DNA of 64,000 nucleotides from Bacteroidales bacterium (GCA_014860665.1 JACZJI010000047.1:26497-90496); one strand, 5' to 3'. Numbered from the stretch's first letter, positions 16,096 to 25,215 are shown. Program-made: numbers and translations. Notes: generated by a model not told the origin, from the sequence alone.

Positions 16096-17730
16096 TTAGT
16101 AACCAGGATTTTGTTTTAAGTTTGGATTAGCACCCATATCTGTAGATGGTATTGGGTAAATATTCCAATGAGAGTCGAACCCGGTTCCATTCTTTACGCC
16201 GCCTTTCCATTGCCACAGATAATTGGCCGAATTGAACATTCCAAAACGGATCAGGTCTGTACGACGGGTTGCTTCTGCAAACAGTTCACGTCCACGTTCT
16301 TCCAAAATAAATGGAAGTGTCAACTGTGATGAGGTAATTTCCAGATCAGTTTTCCCATTACCTTCAGCTCTGTCGCGCAATGCATTAATGTATCCAAGGG
16401 CAGTGTTGAGGTCGCCACCTTGTCCACCACGCAGAACTGCTTCAGCATACATCAGGTAGATATCTCCTAAACGGAAGATTGGGAATGAACCTGTAGCAAA
16501 AGAAGCTGTATTTACATTACCCTGACTGTCGTAGTTAACAAATTTCAACAATGGAGTACCTTGTTCATACAGGGCATTGTCATCAATACTTGGATGATTA
16601 AAATCCTGGTATAACATCTTATACCTTGAGTCCAGAGTATAATTGTTTTCGCCATTTGTGAATTTTTCTACGAACTGAGGTACGGCTCTGTTTCCTCCCC
16701 AGGCAGCAGGTGCTTTGGTGACGGACTGGTTGTTGTTGTCTACCATACTGCATTCCAGGAACATTAATCCACCCCAGGTTGTCAGGTTGGTTCCGTCATA
16801 AATGTTCGGGAAAATAATTTCCTTTGATTTATAATTATCCGTTGTAAACAGGTTCTGATAAACAGGCTCTAACTGATAACCGGCTGCAATTACTTTGTTG
16901 CAATACATTAAAGTGGAATCATAATAAGCAGTGTTATTTGTTCCAAGATAGGTATTGGCATTCAGATAAACGCGAGCCAGCAATGACCATGCTGCAGCCT
17001 GATTGGCATGACCATAAGTTTTTGAATCATATCCAACGGTAGGGGGAATCAAATCAGCCTGGCATGATCTCAGTTCTGAGGTGATATAATCCAAAATCTC
17101 TTTTCCTGTAGCATAAGGAGGCAAAGTAGATGAACCAATAGGACTTTGATCGGTAATAAGTGGTCCGTTACGGAATAAATCTAATACATTATCGTAGCAC
17201 AACGCACGTAAGAAGCGGGCTTCTGAACGCATTGTATGTATAGAATCAACCAAAGAAGTCGAACATCCTCGTGCCTGCAGCTGAGCGTCAGTTGTCTGTT
17301 GTAAGAAAGATGTTGCAATAGTAATCTGATAGTACAAACGAGCATAGAAACCATTTAAGAAAACGTCTGTAGGATCCCATGCGATGTTGTGGAAATTCTG
17401 AATAGTAGCATCATTCCAGCAGCACATGGCTTCTTCTGTAGGTAATTCTTCAAGGTTCCATAATGGGCGCAAGTAACCAGCCTGGCTACCGCCATCATAT
17501 CCGCTAATATCCAATTGGTTATCACCACCTTGAATACCACCGGTTGAAAAACCGGCATAGATTTTTGCCAGGTATTCAAGATAAGGGGTCGCTGTGTTTT
17601 TGAACAATATTGCCGAAGTGGAAATATTCTGATCCAGAGGCTTTACGTTCAAATCTTTTGTACACGAGCTAAGATAAAACATAGCTCCTACAACCGCTGA
17701 AATTAAGACTATATATTTTAAACTTTTCAT
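16096..17730 (-). CDS. SusD/RagB-family outer-membrane glycan-binding lipoprotein
   Basis: A 544-residue lipoprotein that caps the SusC channel and binds oligosaccharides. The signal peptide ends at a lipobox YLSSC (Cys23). The SusD N-terminal domain (SEARFLRALCYDNVLDLF at about residues 167-184; AWSLLARVYLNANTYLG near 247) contains TPR-like helices, and the C-terminal RagB/SusD domain has FRLGDIYLMYAEAVLRGG (about 423-440), ALGYINALRDRAEG and FILEERGRELFAEATRRTDL (about 476-495), ending in IYPIPSTDMGANPNLKQNPGY, the family ending. It starts 10 bases after susC. Confidence 0.96.
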   Translation of the reverse strand: MKSLKYIVLISAVVGAMFYLSSCTKDLNVKPLDQNISTSAILFKNTATPYLEYLAKIYAGFSTGGIQGGDNQLDISGYDGGSQAGYLRPLWNLEELPTEEAMCCWNDATIQNFHNIAWDPTDVFLNGFYARLYYQITIATSFLQQTTDAQLQARGCSTSLVDSIHTMRSEARFLRALCYDNVLDLFRNGPLITDQSPIGSSTLPPYATGKEILDYITSELRSCQADLIPPTVGYDSKTYGHANQAAAWSLLARVYLNANTYLGTNNTAYYDSTLMYCNKVIAAGYQLEPVYQNLFTTDNYKSKEIIFPNIYDGTNLTTWGGLMFLECSMVDNNNQSVTKAPAAWGGNRAVPQFVEKFTNGENNYTLDSRYKMLYQDFNHPSIDDNALYEQGTPLLKFVNYDSQGNVNTASFATGSFPIFRLGDIYLMYAEAVLRGGQGGDLNTALGYINALRDRAEGNGKTDLEITSSQLTLPFILEERGRELFAEATRRTDLIRFGMFNSANYLWQWKGGVKNGTGFDSHWNIYPIPSTDMGANPNLKQNPGY

Positions 17731-17740
17731 TGTCGTATTC

Positions 17741-20719
17741 TTATTTAAAATTAACTTTTAAACCCAAAATAAATATACGTGGAGTTGGGTAGACATTATT
17801 GTCAATGCCTCCGGCCACTTCAGGATCCAATCCTTTGTATTTGGTAATTACAAATAGATTTTGAACAGTGCCATAGATACTGGCTCGCAGCTTACCTTCT
17901 ACTAACTTGTTTAAGTTATAGCCAAGAGTTATATTATCCATACGCAGGAATGAAGCATTTTGGATAAAGTAGTCAGAAAGATATTGTGTAACATTAAATC
18001 CGGTTGAAATAGCACCAGGAGTGGTGTTTGTCAGGTAGCCATTTACATAAGTATAGGTCAACCCATCTTGTCCTGAAGCAACGTTATTGTAAACGTAGTT
18101 GCCAATATTAGCATGCATTGCGAAGTTCATGTACCAGTTTTTATAATTCATCCTTGAAGAGAATCCCATGGTCCATGGAGCTGTAGCACTATGTTTACTT
18201 ATATACTTGCCACCCGATGCATAGGCTCCTTCAATTGGTTTCCCGTTTGCATCATACAACTGGTGATATACATAGTAAGCATTTAATGGATGGCCCACCG
18301 CGTCTATCATAATGGTATTTCCTGTACCGCCACTGATATTACCTTGCGGAACACCAGGATAGTCAGCATTGGAACCGCGGGTCAGCTTCGTAATTTTATT
18401 TTGATTGTATGCCATGGTGTAGTTAACATTCCAGGTGAAGTTCTTAGTTGCAATAGCCGTTCCACCCAAAGTTACTTCAACACCTGTATTTTCAAGGCTG
18501 CCAATGTTCTCTAACAAGTTGTTCGTAAAGTTAGTTCCGGCAGCAACTGGAATCGTGTTCAACAAGTTGTTTGTAACACGTTTATAAACATCCACACTAC
18601 CTCTGATTCTTTCATTCAGGAAGCCGAAATCCAAACCCGCATTATAGGTAGTAGTTGATTCCCACTTTAAAGAGGTATTGTATGCATTTGGACGAATTAA
18701 CTGATACCAATTGTTTCCAAATACGTAGGAAGCTCCGTTACCTGCAACATTGGTAGTGTAGTTTGGCAGGTATGTGTAGTAGTTTGAGCCTACATCCTGC
18801 TGACCGGTTTCCCCAACACTCAAGCGGAGTTTCAAATTACTCAGCCATTTGACACCTTTCAGGAAAGATTCATCATTAATTTTCCATGCAGCAGCAACTG
18901 ACGGGAATAATCCCCAACGATTACTTGGGTCAAAACGAGAAGAACCGTCGTCACGAATGGTGGCTGTTAACAGATATTTGTCCTTTAAGGTGTAGTTCAA
19001 ACGACCAAAGAATGAAATCAGGTAATATTCTCCAGGATAATCAACTCTTGGAACATCTTGTCCAGGATTGGTTGCATAGGTAGCAGAGTTCCAGGAGTTC
19101 ACAAAATAATGTTGCCAGGAATAACCACCCATCACATTCAGGTTGTTTACACCAAAAGTTTTGTTATAATTCAAATAGAAGTTCAATAAGGCATTGGTTT
19201 TGGCCTGATAGTAAGGGTTGTATTCAGCAGAACCTGTTTTGTCTGATCCCCAGACATAAGACATAGGGGAGTTTGCAGCAATATTAATGGCCCCGTTTGA
19301 ATTAGATATATCATATGCCATATCCAAATGAGCTTTCAATTCCGGAATCCAGTGTAATTTGTAGTCTAATTGTAAACTACCTGTACTCTGATATACCCAT
19401 GAATCGTTTTGTTTTTGTGTCAAAACAGACAACGGGTTTGCTGTGGCAAGCGCAACGGGTTTTCCGTTCTGCATCCACATAAAATACCCGTTTCCGTATG
19501 GTGAACCATTGAAGCTTAAATCTCCCCCGTTTTGCGAGTAAACAGGTTGTGTAGGATCCATAGCTAAAGCAGATCCAATGGCACCGTTGTCGCCAAAACT
19601 ATTCACTGAATAAGCTCCGTTCACATTGAAATTCACCTGCAGATCTCCTTTCAGGAAAGTAGGGCTTAAATTCAAGGCAGCAGTGGTACGTTGGAAAGAA
19701 GTCGTTTTCAAAATACCATTCTGGTCGGTGTAACCAACAGAAACACGGTAAGGAAGTTTACCTGCAGCACCGCTCAAACTCAAATAATGGTTCTGGCTAA
19801 TGGCATTTTGATAAATTTCTTTCTGCCAGTTGGTGTTAGCGGTTCCAAGCATGCCTGCCTGAGATGAATTAGCACCCCAGTAGGATTTGATGAAACTGCG
19901 GTATGCATCTGCGCTCAGCACATCAACCATCTTTGGAAGTGTACTAATAGATGTGTTTCCGCTATACGAAATGGACATCTTTTGATTTAAAGAGCCTTTT
20001 TTAGTGGTAATAATCACAACACCGTTAGAAGCTCGTGATCCGTAAATGGCGGTTGCCGAAGCATCTTTCAAAACGGTTACTGTTTGAATGTCTTCCGGGT
20101 TCAGGAATGAAAGCGGGTTAGCCTGGCCATCAACCGCTCCGGAACTCAAAGGAACTCCATCAACAATGTACAAAGGATCATTGTTAGCATAAATAGAAGA
20201 ACCTCCACGAATACGAACGGTTGCGCCGGCACCAGGAGCACCACCACCTGAAGTGATATTCATACCGGCAATATGTCCCTGCAACATATCCGTCATAGAG
20301 GTAGCTAAACCTTGAGGAAGTGTTGCAGTGTTTACCGCGGTGACGGACCCGGTCAGGTCACTTTTTTTAACGGTACCATAACCGATAACCACTAATTCAT
20401 TAAGGTTGGCAGCTGAAGGTTTCAGTTCAACTTTAACAGTAGTGTTCGGTTGCACTGCTATTTCTTGCACTACATAGCCCACATATGAGAATACCAGAGT
20501 CGTATTCGCATTCACGGAAATTGAATAATTTCCGTTTAAATCCGAAACTGTTCCCCTGGTGGTCCCTTTTACCTGGACAGTAGCTCCAGGTAATGGTGAG
20601 CCGGTCGATGCATCAACTATAACGCCCTTAACCATGCCGGTCTGGGCGAAAGCCGTTGATAATCCTCCAAATAATAGAAGGATAAACAACATTGATTTTG
20701 GGATAAAATTTTTTATCAT
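17741..20719 (-). CDS. SusC/RagA-family TonB-dependent outer-membrane transporter
   Basis: A 992-residue TonB-linked porin that imports oligosaccharides. A signal peptide (MLFILLLFGGLSTAFAQ) is followed by the carboxypeptidase-D regulatory-like domain (about 27-105, with GVIVDASTGSPLPGATVQVK), the TonB-box/plug junction ELVVIGYGTVKKSDLTGSV (about 108-126), the plug (RIRGGSSIYANNDPLYIVDG near 170; VTVLKDASATAIYGSRASNG near 214) and a 22-strand barrel ending in a final aromatic strand (PRIFILGLKVNFK). No N-terminal STN domain, so anti-sigma signalling is not expected. It leads the locus, with susD 10 bases downstream. LacI-type operator candidates lie 250-340 bases upstream. Confidence 0.97.
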   Translation of the reverse strand: MIKNFIPKSMLFILLLFGGLSTAFAQTGMVKGVIVDASTGSPLPGATVQVKGTTRGTVSDLNGNYSISVNANTTLVFSYVGYVVQEIAVQPNTTVKVELKPSAANLNELVVIGYGTVKKSDLTGSVTAVNTATLPQGLATSMTDMLQGHIAGMNITSGGGAPGAGATVRIRGGSSIYANNDPLYIVDGVPLSSGAVDGQANPLSFLNPEDIQTVTVLKDASATAIYGSRASNGVVIITTKKGSLNQKMSISYSGNTSISTLPKMVDVLSADAYRSFIKSYWGANSSQAGMLGTANTNWQKEIYQNAISQNHYLSLSGAAGKLPYRVSVGYTDQNGILKTTSFQRTTAALNLSPTFLKGDLQVNFNVNGAYSVNSFGDNGAIGSALAMDPTQPVYSQNGGDLSFNGSPYGNGYFMWMQNGKPVALATANPLSVLTQKQNDSWVYQSTGSLQLDYKLHWIPELKAHLDMAYDISNSNGAINIAANSPMSYVWGSDKTGSAEYNPYYQAKTNALLNFYLNYNKTFGVNNLNVMGGYSWQHYFVNSWNSATYATNPGQDVPRVDYPGEYYLISFFGRLNYTLKDKYLLTATIRDDGSSRFDPSNRWGLFPSVAAAWKINDESFLKGVKWLSNLKLRLSVGETGQQDVGSNYYTYLPNYTTNVAGNGASYVFGNNWYQLIRPNAYNTSLKWESTTTYNAGLDFGFLNERIRGSVDVYKRVTNNLLNTIPVAAGTNFTNNLLENIGSLENTGVEVTLGGTAIATKNFTWNVNYTMAYNQNKITKLTRGSNADYPGVPQGNISGGTGNTIMIDAVGHPLNAYYVYHQLYDANGKPIEGAYASGGKYISKHSATAPWTMGFSSRMNYKNWYMNFAMHANIGNYVYNNVASGQDGLTYTYVNGYLTNTTPGAISTGFNVTQYLSDYFIQNASFLRMDNITLGYNLNKLVEGKLRASIYGTVQNLFVITKYKGLDPEVAGGIDNNVYPTPRIFILGLKVNFK

Positions 20720-21187
20720 AACGTGTTTTGTTTATAAAATAAAAAAATGAAATCTCTTCTTTGAATTTTTTAGGTTTTAAATTTACATATTTTTAACACA
20801 GCTTGTTGTTCAATAAACATTTTTCCGTAATTATCACAAACGTACTATTATACAATACTCTTTTTGAGTTAAAGTATGTTAATTTCACGCACTTGCAAAT
20901 GTATATTTTTTTTTATCTTTCCTCTTTTTCACCATTTTTAATGGTTAATTGCGAAATTTCCATATGAGCGCAACCGTTTGAAAAATAATTAAATAGTGTC
21001 AGCTTTTTGATTTCTTTGAAAACGTTTGAATGCTATGTTTTGAATTGTTGCAAACGATTGAAATGCCATTTTTTTGCTGCTTTGTGCCAAAGTTAAGAAA
21101 AAGTTAAGAAAAATTGAGGCTTTGGGCTAAGAAACTCTTTATTGGCGGTACTTCTATCACTTTTATACACTAAGTCCGTTTGTCAAT
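20720..21187. other. susC upstream regulatory region
   Basis: A 468-base AT-rich region with no ORF of note. It holds three LacI-type half-palindromes (listed separately) and leftward -7 candidates TAACTTTG (21088-21095), TACATTTG (20896-20903) and TACGTTTG (20837-20844). None has a good TTTG -33. An 11-base tandem AAGTTAAGAAA lies at about 21091-21112. The first candidate would give a leader of about 360 bases. Confidence 0.6.
20971..21064. promoter_or_regulatory. Cluster of three LacI-family-type operator candidates
   Basis: CAACCGTTTG (20971-20980), AAAACGTTTG (21019-21028) and CAAACGATTG (21051-21060) each differ by one base from the palindrome CAAACGTTTG, and all are followed by AA. Centre spacings are 48 and 32 bases. 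The third, extended as GCAAACGATTGAAAT (21050-21064), matches 14 of 15 bases of the site at 58933-58947 upstream of the GH65 fusion. A central CG flanked by A/T arms is usual for LacI-family operators. No LacI gene is in the window. Confidence 0.6.
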
Positions 21188-21532
21188 TCATAGAGAACTT
21201 TTGTCCTTTTTATTTTTCTTCTTTGATACTAGATTATAAGAATGATTAATTAATGATTTTAGTAACGTATCATCGGATAATTGTTCGATATCAATCGTGT
21301 TCCAATGCCTTTTGTTCATATGAAAACCGGGAGTTATATCAGAATAATGCTCTCGTAGTTCAATGGCCTTTTCAGGATTGCACTTTAGATTTACACTAAG
21401 GGGATAGTGCAAGTTAAGTAACGCAAACATTTTACCAGCCACTTTGAAAACGAGTGTGGACTCTCCAAATGGAAAGCTTTCGGTAGTTTCACTTTTCTCT
21501 AAACAATAGTTTCTGATTTCTTCTACATTCAT
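21188..21532 (-). CDS. MmcQ/YjbR family protein
   Basis: A 114-residue single-domain protein of the MmcQ/YjbR (CyaY-like fold) family. The opening MNVEEIRNYCLEKSETTESF, FGESTLVFKVAGKMFALLNL (about 23-42), the NLKCNPEKAIELRE segment (about 48-61) and HMNKRHWNTIDIEQLSDDTL (about 75-94) are family hallmarks. The fold has been linked to DNA binding, but function is unproven. It is a single gene, downstream in orientation of nothing obvious, and divergent from the carboxyltransferase. A basic lysine-rich tail ends the protein. Confidence 0.9.
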   Translation of the reverse strand: MNVEEIRNYCLEKSETTESFPFGESTLVFKVAGKMFALLNLHYPLSVNLKCNPEKAIELREHYSDITPGFHMNKRHWNTIDIEQLSDDTLLKSLINHSYNLVSKKKNKKDKSSL

Positions 21533-21554
21533 CGAATGATTGATAGTTATTTAA

Positions 21555-21589
21555 CAAATGTAAATAATTAACAGATAGCTTTTTTCAAG
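21555..21589 (-). promoter_or_regulatory. Candidate promoter of the YjbR-family gene
   Basis: Read leftward: CTTG (21589-21586), 23 bases, TACATTTG (21562-21555). Full -7 match, three of four at -33, spacing slightly long. Confidence 0.4.
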
Positions 21590-21617
21590 AACATCAGATT
21601 TTGTTTCGGTTTTTAAT

Positions 21618-21625
21618 TACTTTTG
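21618..21625 (+). promoter_or_regulatory. -7 element upstream of the carboxyltransferase genes
   Basis: TACTTTTG followed by C is a full TAnnTTTG match. The nearest TTTG (21600-21603) is only 14 bases upstream, so the -33 is imperfect. The start of transcription would fall at about 21631, at the foot of the hairpin 21632-21685. Confidence 0.45.
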
Positions 21626-21631
21626 CAGCTC

Positions 21632-21692
21632 AGAGATAAGTATATTTGGTGGGTTTGAAGTTGCTGACCCACAAGACTTATCTCTTTTTTTT
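21632..21692 (+). terminator. Leader terminator-like hairpin upstream of the carboxyltransferase
   Basis: AGAGATAAGT (21632-21641) pairs exactly with ACTTATCTCT (21676-21685), with an inner GTGGGT/ACCCAC stem (21649-21654 / 21667-21672), and eight T residues (21685-21692) follow. This is an intrinsic-terminator shape lying between the -7 element and the ATG at 21724. It may be an attenuator or the end of a short RNA of about 60 nucleotides. Confidence 0.65.
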
Positions 21693-21723
21693 CTTGTAAA
21701 TTTTAGTCTACAAAACTTAAATT

Positions 21724-23271
21724 ATGGGACTTAAGGAAAAATCGATTGATCTCAGAAGGCGTATGCGAAATGCGCTGATGGGAGGTGGCGAAAAGGCCAT
21801 CAAAAAACAAAAAGCCATAGGTAAGCTTACCGCCCGTGAGCGTATTTTGGCACTTCTCGATCCCAATTCTTTTAATGAATATGATCTTTTCGTGGAGCAT
21901 GCGGGTCGGGATTTTGATATGGACAAAAAGTATCTTCCGGGAGATGGGGTGATAACCGGTACTGGAACAATAATGGGACACACTGTTTGTATTTATGCTC
22001 AGGATTTTACCGTTGCTGGTGGCTCTTTGGGTTGGATGCATGCAAAGAAAATCACCAAAATTATGGATCATGCCCTGAAGTTGAAAGTTCCGTTAATTGG
22101 GATTAACGATTCAGGCGGTGCCCGTATCCAGGAAGGGGTGAACTCTTTGGCCGGATACGGCGAAATTTTCTACAGAAATACATTGGCTTCGGGAGTCATT
22201 CCTCAGATTTCAGTAATTCTTGGACCTTGTGCCGGTGGCGCTGTCTATTCTCCAGCCTTAACTGATTTTGTCTTTGTGGTGGAAAACATCTCAAAGATGT
22301 TCATTACCGGACCTGAAGTTATCAAAACTGTTTTAGGGGAAGAAATTTCTATGGAAGCCCTGGGTGGAGCCCGCGTTCATTGCGAAACAACGGGTAATGC
22401 CCATTTTTTTGCCAGAACAGAAGATGAATGTTTTAGCCAAATCAAAAGCCTGATTAGTTATATTCCATGGAGTAACTTAAGGAAAGCAGAAGCTTTCCCA
22501 ACGAAAAGGCCCAATACCAGAAAGTATAATATAGAAGATATTATTCCATCCGATCCTCGTGAGCCTTATGATGTGCGGGATGTAATTAAAGCGATCACAG
22601 ATGATTCAGAGTTTCTTGAAGTTCAGGAATTATTTGCACGGAATATGGTAATTGGTTTCGGAAGAATGGAAGGTGCTACAGTAGGTTTTGTGGCAAATCA
22701 GCCACTTTATCTTGCCGGTGTGCTAGATGTTGATTCTTCAGATAAAGCAGCAAGATTTATCCGCTATTGCGATGCCTTTAATATTCCGTTGGTGACTTTG
22801 GTAGACTTACCAGGATATTTGCCAGGTATTGATCAGGAGCATGCAGGAGTTATCCGGCACGGTGCTAAAGTGCTTTATGCTTATTCTGAAGCTACCGTGG
22901 CAAAAATTACCCTTATCATGCGAAAAGCATATGGTGGTGGTTATATAGCTATGTGTTCTCATCATTTACGTGCGGACTTCGTATTCGCATGGCCGACAGC
23001 TGAAATTGCGGTCATGGGTCCTGAAGGAGCTGCTAATATTATTTTCAGAAAGGAAATTTCATCTGCTGAAAATCCGGAAGAGTACAGGAAACAGAAGGTG
23101 GAAGAGTACAAAGAGAAATTTGCTAATCCTTATGTTGCTGCCGCTTATGGTTATATCGATGCTGTAATTGAGCCGGAAGATACAAGAAAAATGTTGACCA
23201 GAGCTCTGGTAATTTCTGCGGATAAGTCAGTTGAACTGCCACACAAAAAGCACGGAATCCCACCATTTTAA
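21724..23271 (+). CDS. Acyl-CoA carboxylase / methylmalonyl-CoA decarboxylase carboxyltransferase subunit
   Basis: A 515-residue biotin-dependent carboxyltransferase of the propionyl-CoA carboxylase beta / methylmalonyl-CoA decarboxylase alpha (MmdA) group. The N-terminal crotonase-like half has KLTARERILALLDPNSFNEY (about 35-54), VGGSLGWMHAKKI-type loop VAGGSLGWMHAKKI (near 98) and DSGGARIQEGVNSLAGYGEI (about 129-148), and GPCAGGAVYSPALTDFV (about 165-181). The C-terminal half has VDLPGYLPGIDQEHAGVIRH (about 360-379), MRKAYGGGYIAMCS and AWPTAEIAVMGPEGAANIIF (about 421-440). Only a biotin carrier follows; no biotin carboxylase or decarboxylase beta subunit is adjacent, so propionyl-CoA carboxylation in the succinate-propionate route and decarboxylation are both possible. 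Confidence 0.92.
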   Translation: MGLKEKSIDLRRRMRNALMGGGEKAIKKQKAIGKLTARERILALLDPNSFNEYDLFVEHAGRDFDMDKKYLPGDGVITGTGTIMGHTVCIYAQDFTVAGGSLGWMHAKKITKIMDHALKLKVPLIGINDSGGARIQEGVNSLAGYGEIFYRNTLASGVIPQISVILGPCAGGAVYSPALTDFVFVVENISKMFITGPEVIKTVLGEEISMEALGGARVHCETTGNAHFFARTEDECFSQIKSLISYIPWSNLRKAEAFPTKRPNTRKYNIEDIIPSDPREPYDVRDVIKAITDDSEFLEVQELFARNMVIGFGRMEGATVGFVANQPLYLAGVLDVDSSDKAARFIRYCDAFNIPLVTLVDLPGYLPGIDQEHAGVIRHGAKVLYAYSEATVAKITLIMRKAYGGGYIAMCSHHLRADFVFAWPTAEIAVMGPEGAANIIFRKEISSAENPEEYRKQKVEEYKEKFANPYVAAAYGYIDAVIEPEDTRKMLTRALVISADKSVELPHKKHGIPPF

Positions 23272-23277
23272 TATTTG

Positions 23278-23607
23278 ATGATCATGGATGAAAACAGAAA
23301 TAATGAAATGATGGAGTTTTCCATTGGAGGAATGTACTTTAAAACGCTTCCTACAGAGAATTTTAAAAAAAGGAAACGTTATGAAGAAGACAATCCAAAA
23401 CTGTTAAAGGCTTTTATTCCCGGAACAGTTGTGGAAATGTATGTAAAACCGGGCAGTAGTGTTAAAGCCGGGGAGCAACTTCTGATTCTTGAAGCCATGA
23501 AGATGCGTAATGTGGTAGCCGCACCTTTCGATGGAAAAATAAAACATATCTGGGTTAAAGAAAATGAAATAGTTGTTAAAAACCAACTGATGATCGAAAT
23601 GTTTTAA
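23278..23607 (+). CDS. Biotin carboxyl carrier protein
   Basis: A small biotinyl-domain protein, partner of the upstream carboxyltransferase. The last ~75 residues form the lipoyl/biotinyl fold: KAFIPGTVVEMYVKPGSSVK, AGEQLLILEAMKMRNVVAAP, with the lysine of EAMKM as the biotin attachment site, and KIKHIWVKENEIV. The first ~35 residues are a polar lead sequence without the usual Ala/Pro-rich linker. ATG 23278 was chosen; ATG 23284 and a TTG at 23275 are also in frame. It begins six bases after the carboxyltransferase stop and overlaps the convergent engB by four bases. Confidence 0.9.
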   Translation: MIMDENRNNEMMEFSIGGMYFKTLPTENFKKRKRYEEDNPKLLKAFIPGTVVEMYVKPGSSVKAGEQLLILEAMKMRNVVAAPFDGKIKHIWVKENEIVVKNQLMIEMF

Positions 23608-24209
23608 AGGCCGAAAACTTTATTGGTCTTTTCGATATAAGAAAGAAGTTCCTCTTTGCCAAGTGATGTCTGTGATGATGTCACCAGCATAGGGGGAACT
23701 TCTTCCCAGTTTTCCAAGAGTGTGTTTTTGTACTTCTCCACACTGCCATCTATTTTTGCCATTCCCCCCACTTTATCTACTTTTGTAAAAGTGATTACAA
23801 AGGGAATTTGTGAAGTGGCTAACCATTCCATGAATTCAAGGTCAATTTTCTGAGGCTCAATGCGTAAATCAATTAGCAGAAAAACTGTTAAAAGATTTGT
23901 CCGTGTCAAAAGATATTGTTTTATCATCTTTTCCCACTTGGCCCGTTCAGATTTCGAACGCTTAGCATATCCGTAACCTGGCAGATCTACCAAATACCAT
24001 TCTTTATTGATGATAAAGTGGTTCATGGTTATGGTTTTCCCTGGGTTAGATGAGATCTTAGCAAGTTTTTTTCGGTTGGTCAACATGTTAACCAAAGATG
24101 ACTTCCCAACATTAGAACGGCCTATAAAAGCGTATTCAGGCTTGTCGGGTTTGGGACATTGCTTTTCGTGAGTGGAGCTGGTAATAAATTCAGCGTTTTG
24201 AATCTTCAT
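23604..24209 (-). CDS. engB: Ribosome biogenesis GTP-binding protein EngB (YsxC/YihA)
   Basis: GTPase of the TrmE-Era-EngA-EngB group needed for late assembly of the 50S subunit. The 201-residue protein has the G1 loop FIGRSNVGKSSLVNML (about 28-43), the G2 region KISSNPGKTITMNHF (about 51-65), G3 in LVDLPGYGYAKRSKSE (about 73-88) and G4 TKVDK (near 141). Length and the short N-terminal extension IQNAEFITSS are normal for EngB. It overlaps the carrier-protein gene by four bases at its 3-prime end. Confidence 0.96.
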   Translation of the reverse strand: MKIQNAEFITSSTHEKQCPKPDKPEYAFIGRSNVGKSSLVNMLTNRKKLAKISSNPGKTITMNHFIINKEWYLVDLPGYGYAKRSKSERAKWEKMIKQYLLTRTNLLTVFLLIDLRIEPQKIDLEFMEWLATSQIPFVITFTKVDKVGGMAKIDGSVEKYKNTLLENWEEVPPMLVTSSQTSLGKEELLSYIEKTNKVFGL

Positions 24210-24279
24210 AGAAAATCAGATTTAGCGCTCAATAGAATGAACGGGTTTATAGATGCCAACAAAAAAGACAAATTGTTTA

Positions 24280-25215
24280 TTAATCAAATTTAGGTTTTAC
24301 GTAGGAATTAACATGTTTATCCTTTTTCTGATGGTAGATATCCTTGATGGTCACCAGAATTCCTGTTTCTTCTACATCTCCAAAATGATCGTTCAGACTG
24401 GTCCCGAAAGTCCTCATAGTTGAAGAAAGACTCATGTAAGCACTTACCAGCGGAGGAACATTTTCTCCCAGTTTCCTGACATTTTTTACCAGGGTCTTGT
24501 AATTTTCATCATAATTGGAACCCTTAAAATAGTTTTCCAATGTCTTAGAATCTGTGTCAATAATGAGAGGTTTCTTTGGAAAAATGAGTTTCTCTTTATC
24601 TGGAAAATACTTCTGCATGAAATAGAGGATTAAATCACGGGCAAGCCTGTCGAATTGGGGGTACATAGTAACTTTCCCGAAAAGGTATTTAGTATTTGCA
24701 TGTTCAACAATCAAAGCTCCTATTCCGTCCCAGAGATTGTTTAGCGCAAACAATCCTCGTTTTAAGTTATACGTAGGCTGATAAAATGGCTGCACAAATG
24801 AGCGCCCTAATTCTATGGTATGGGGTAGATATTCTTCAATAAATTTGTGTGAATACGAAAAAAGTCGGGAGGTGGGTGAAGCCACAACCCCATTAACAAC
24901 GGGAAGTTTCCCACAGTCGATATAACGATATCCGCCTACGATTTGCTGCTCTTCCGGATCCCACACGATCATCTGTTTAAATCCGTTATCGCCAAGATCA
25001 AATTCGTCGATATCTATGCTTTTACCTGTACCGCCTCCAGCATCACGAAAAGTTACTTCCCGCAAACGGCCTATTTCCTGCATTACATTCGGAGAGTTCT
25101 CGGCTGTAATGATATAAATCTCGTTGCTCTTGTTGTTTGTTAACCGTAAAAGCTTGTCTTTGGTCAACTCTGCGACCAAAAGTTCTTTAACAACCGGCGA
25201 GATAATTTTATCCAT
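24280..25215 (-). CDS. glsB: Glycine lipid N-acyltransferase (GlsB-like, GNAT fold)
   Basis: A GNAT-fold, OlsB/hemolysin-type acyltransferase. In Bacteroides, GlsB transfers a 3-hydroxy-acyl chain to glycine, the first step of glycine-lipid synthesis. Visible segments are IGRLREVTFRDAGGGTGKSI (near residue 50, start-adjusted), IVGGYRYIDCGKLP, HTIELGRSFVQPFYQPTYNL (about 128-147) and LIVEHANTKYLFGKVTMYPQ, matching the acyl-ACP binding and catalytic regions of that group. I start at ATG 25215, which gives the usual DKIISPVVKELLVAEL beginning; a reading from 25251 would overlap glsA by four bases. The upstream partner is the GlsA-like O-acyltransferase, the same gene pair as in Bacteroides thetaiotaomicron. 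Confidence 0.85.
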   Translation of the reverse strand: MDKIISPVVKELLVAELTKDKLLRLTNNKSNEIYIITAENSPNVMQEIGRLREVTFRDAGGGTGKSIDIDEFDLGDNGFKQMIVWDPEEQQIVGGYRYIDCGKLPVVNGVVASPTSRLFSYSHKFIEEYLPHTIELGRSFVQPFYQPTYNLKRGLFALNNLWDGIGALIVEHANTKYLFGKVTMYPQFDRLARDLILYFMQKYFPDKEKLIFPKKPLIIDTDSKTLENYFKGSNYDENYKTLVKNVRKLGENVPPLVSAYMSLSSTMRTFGTSLNDHFGDVEETGILVTIKDIYHQKKDKHVNSYVKPKFD

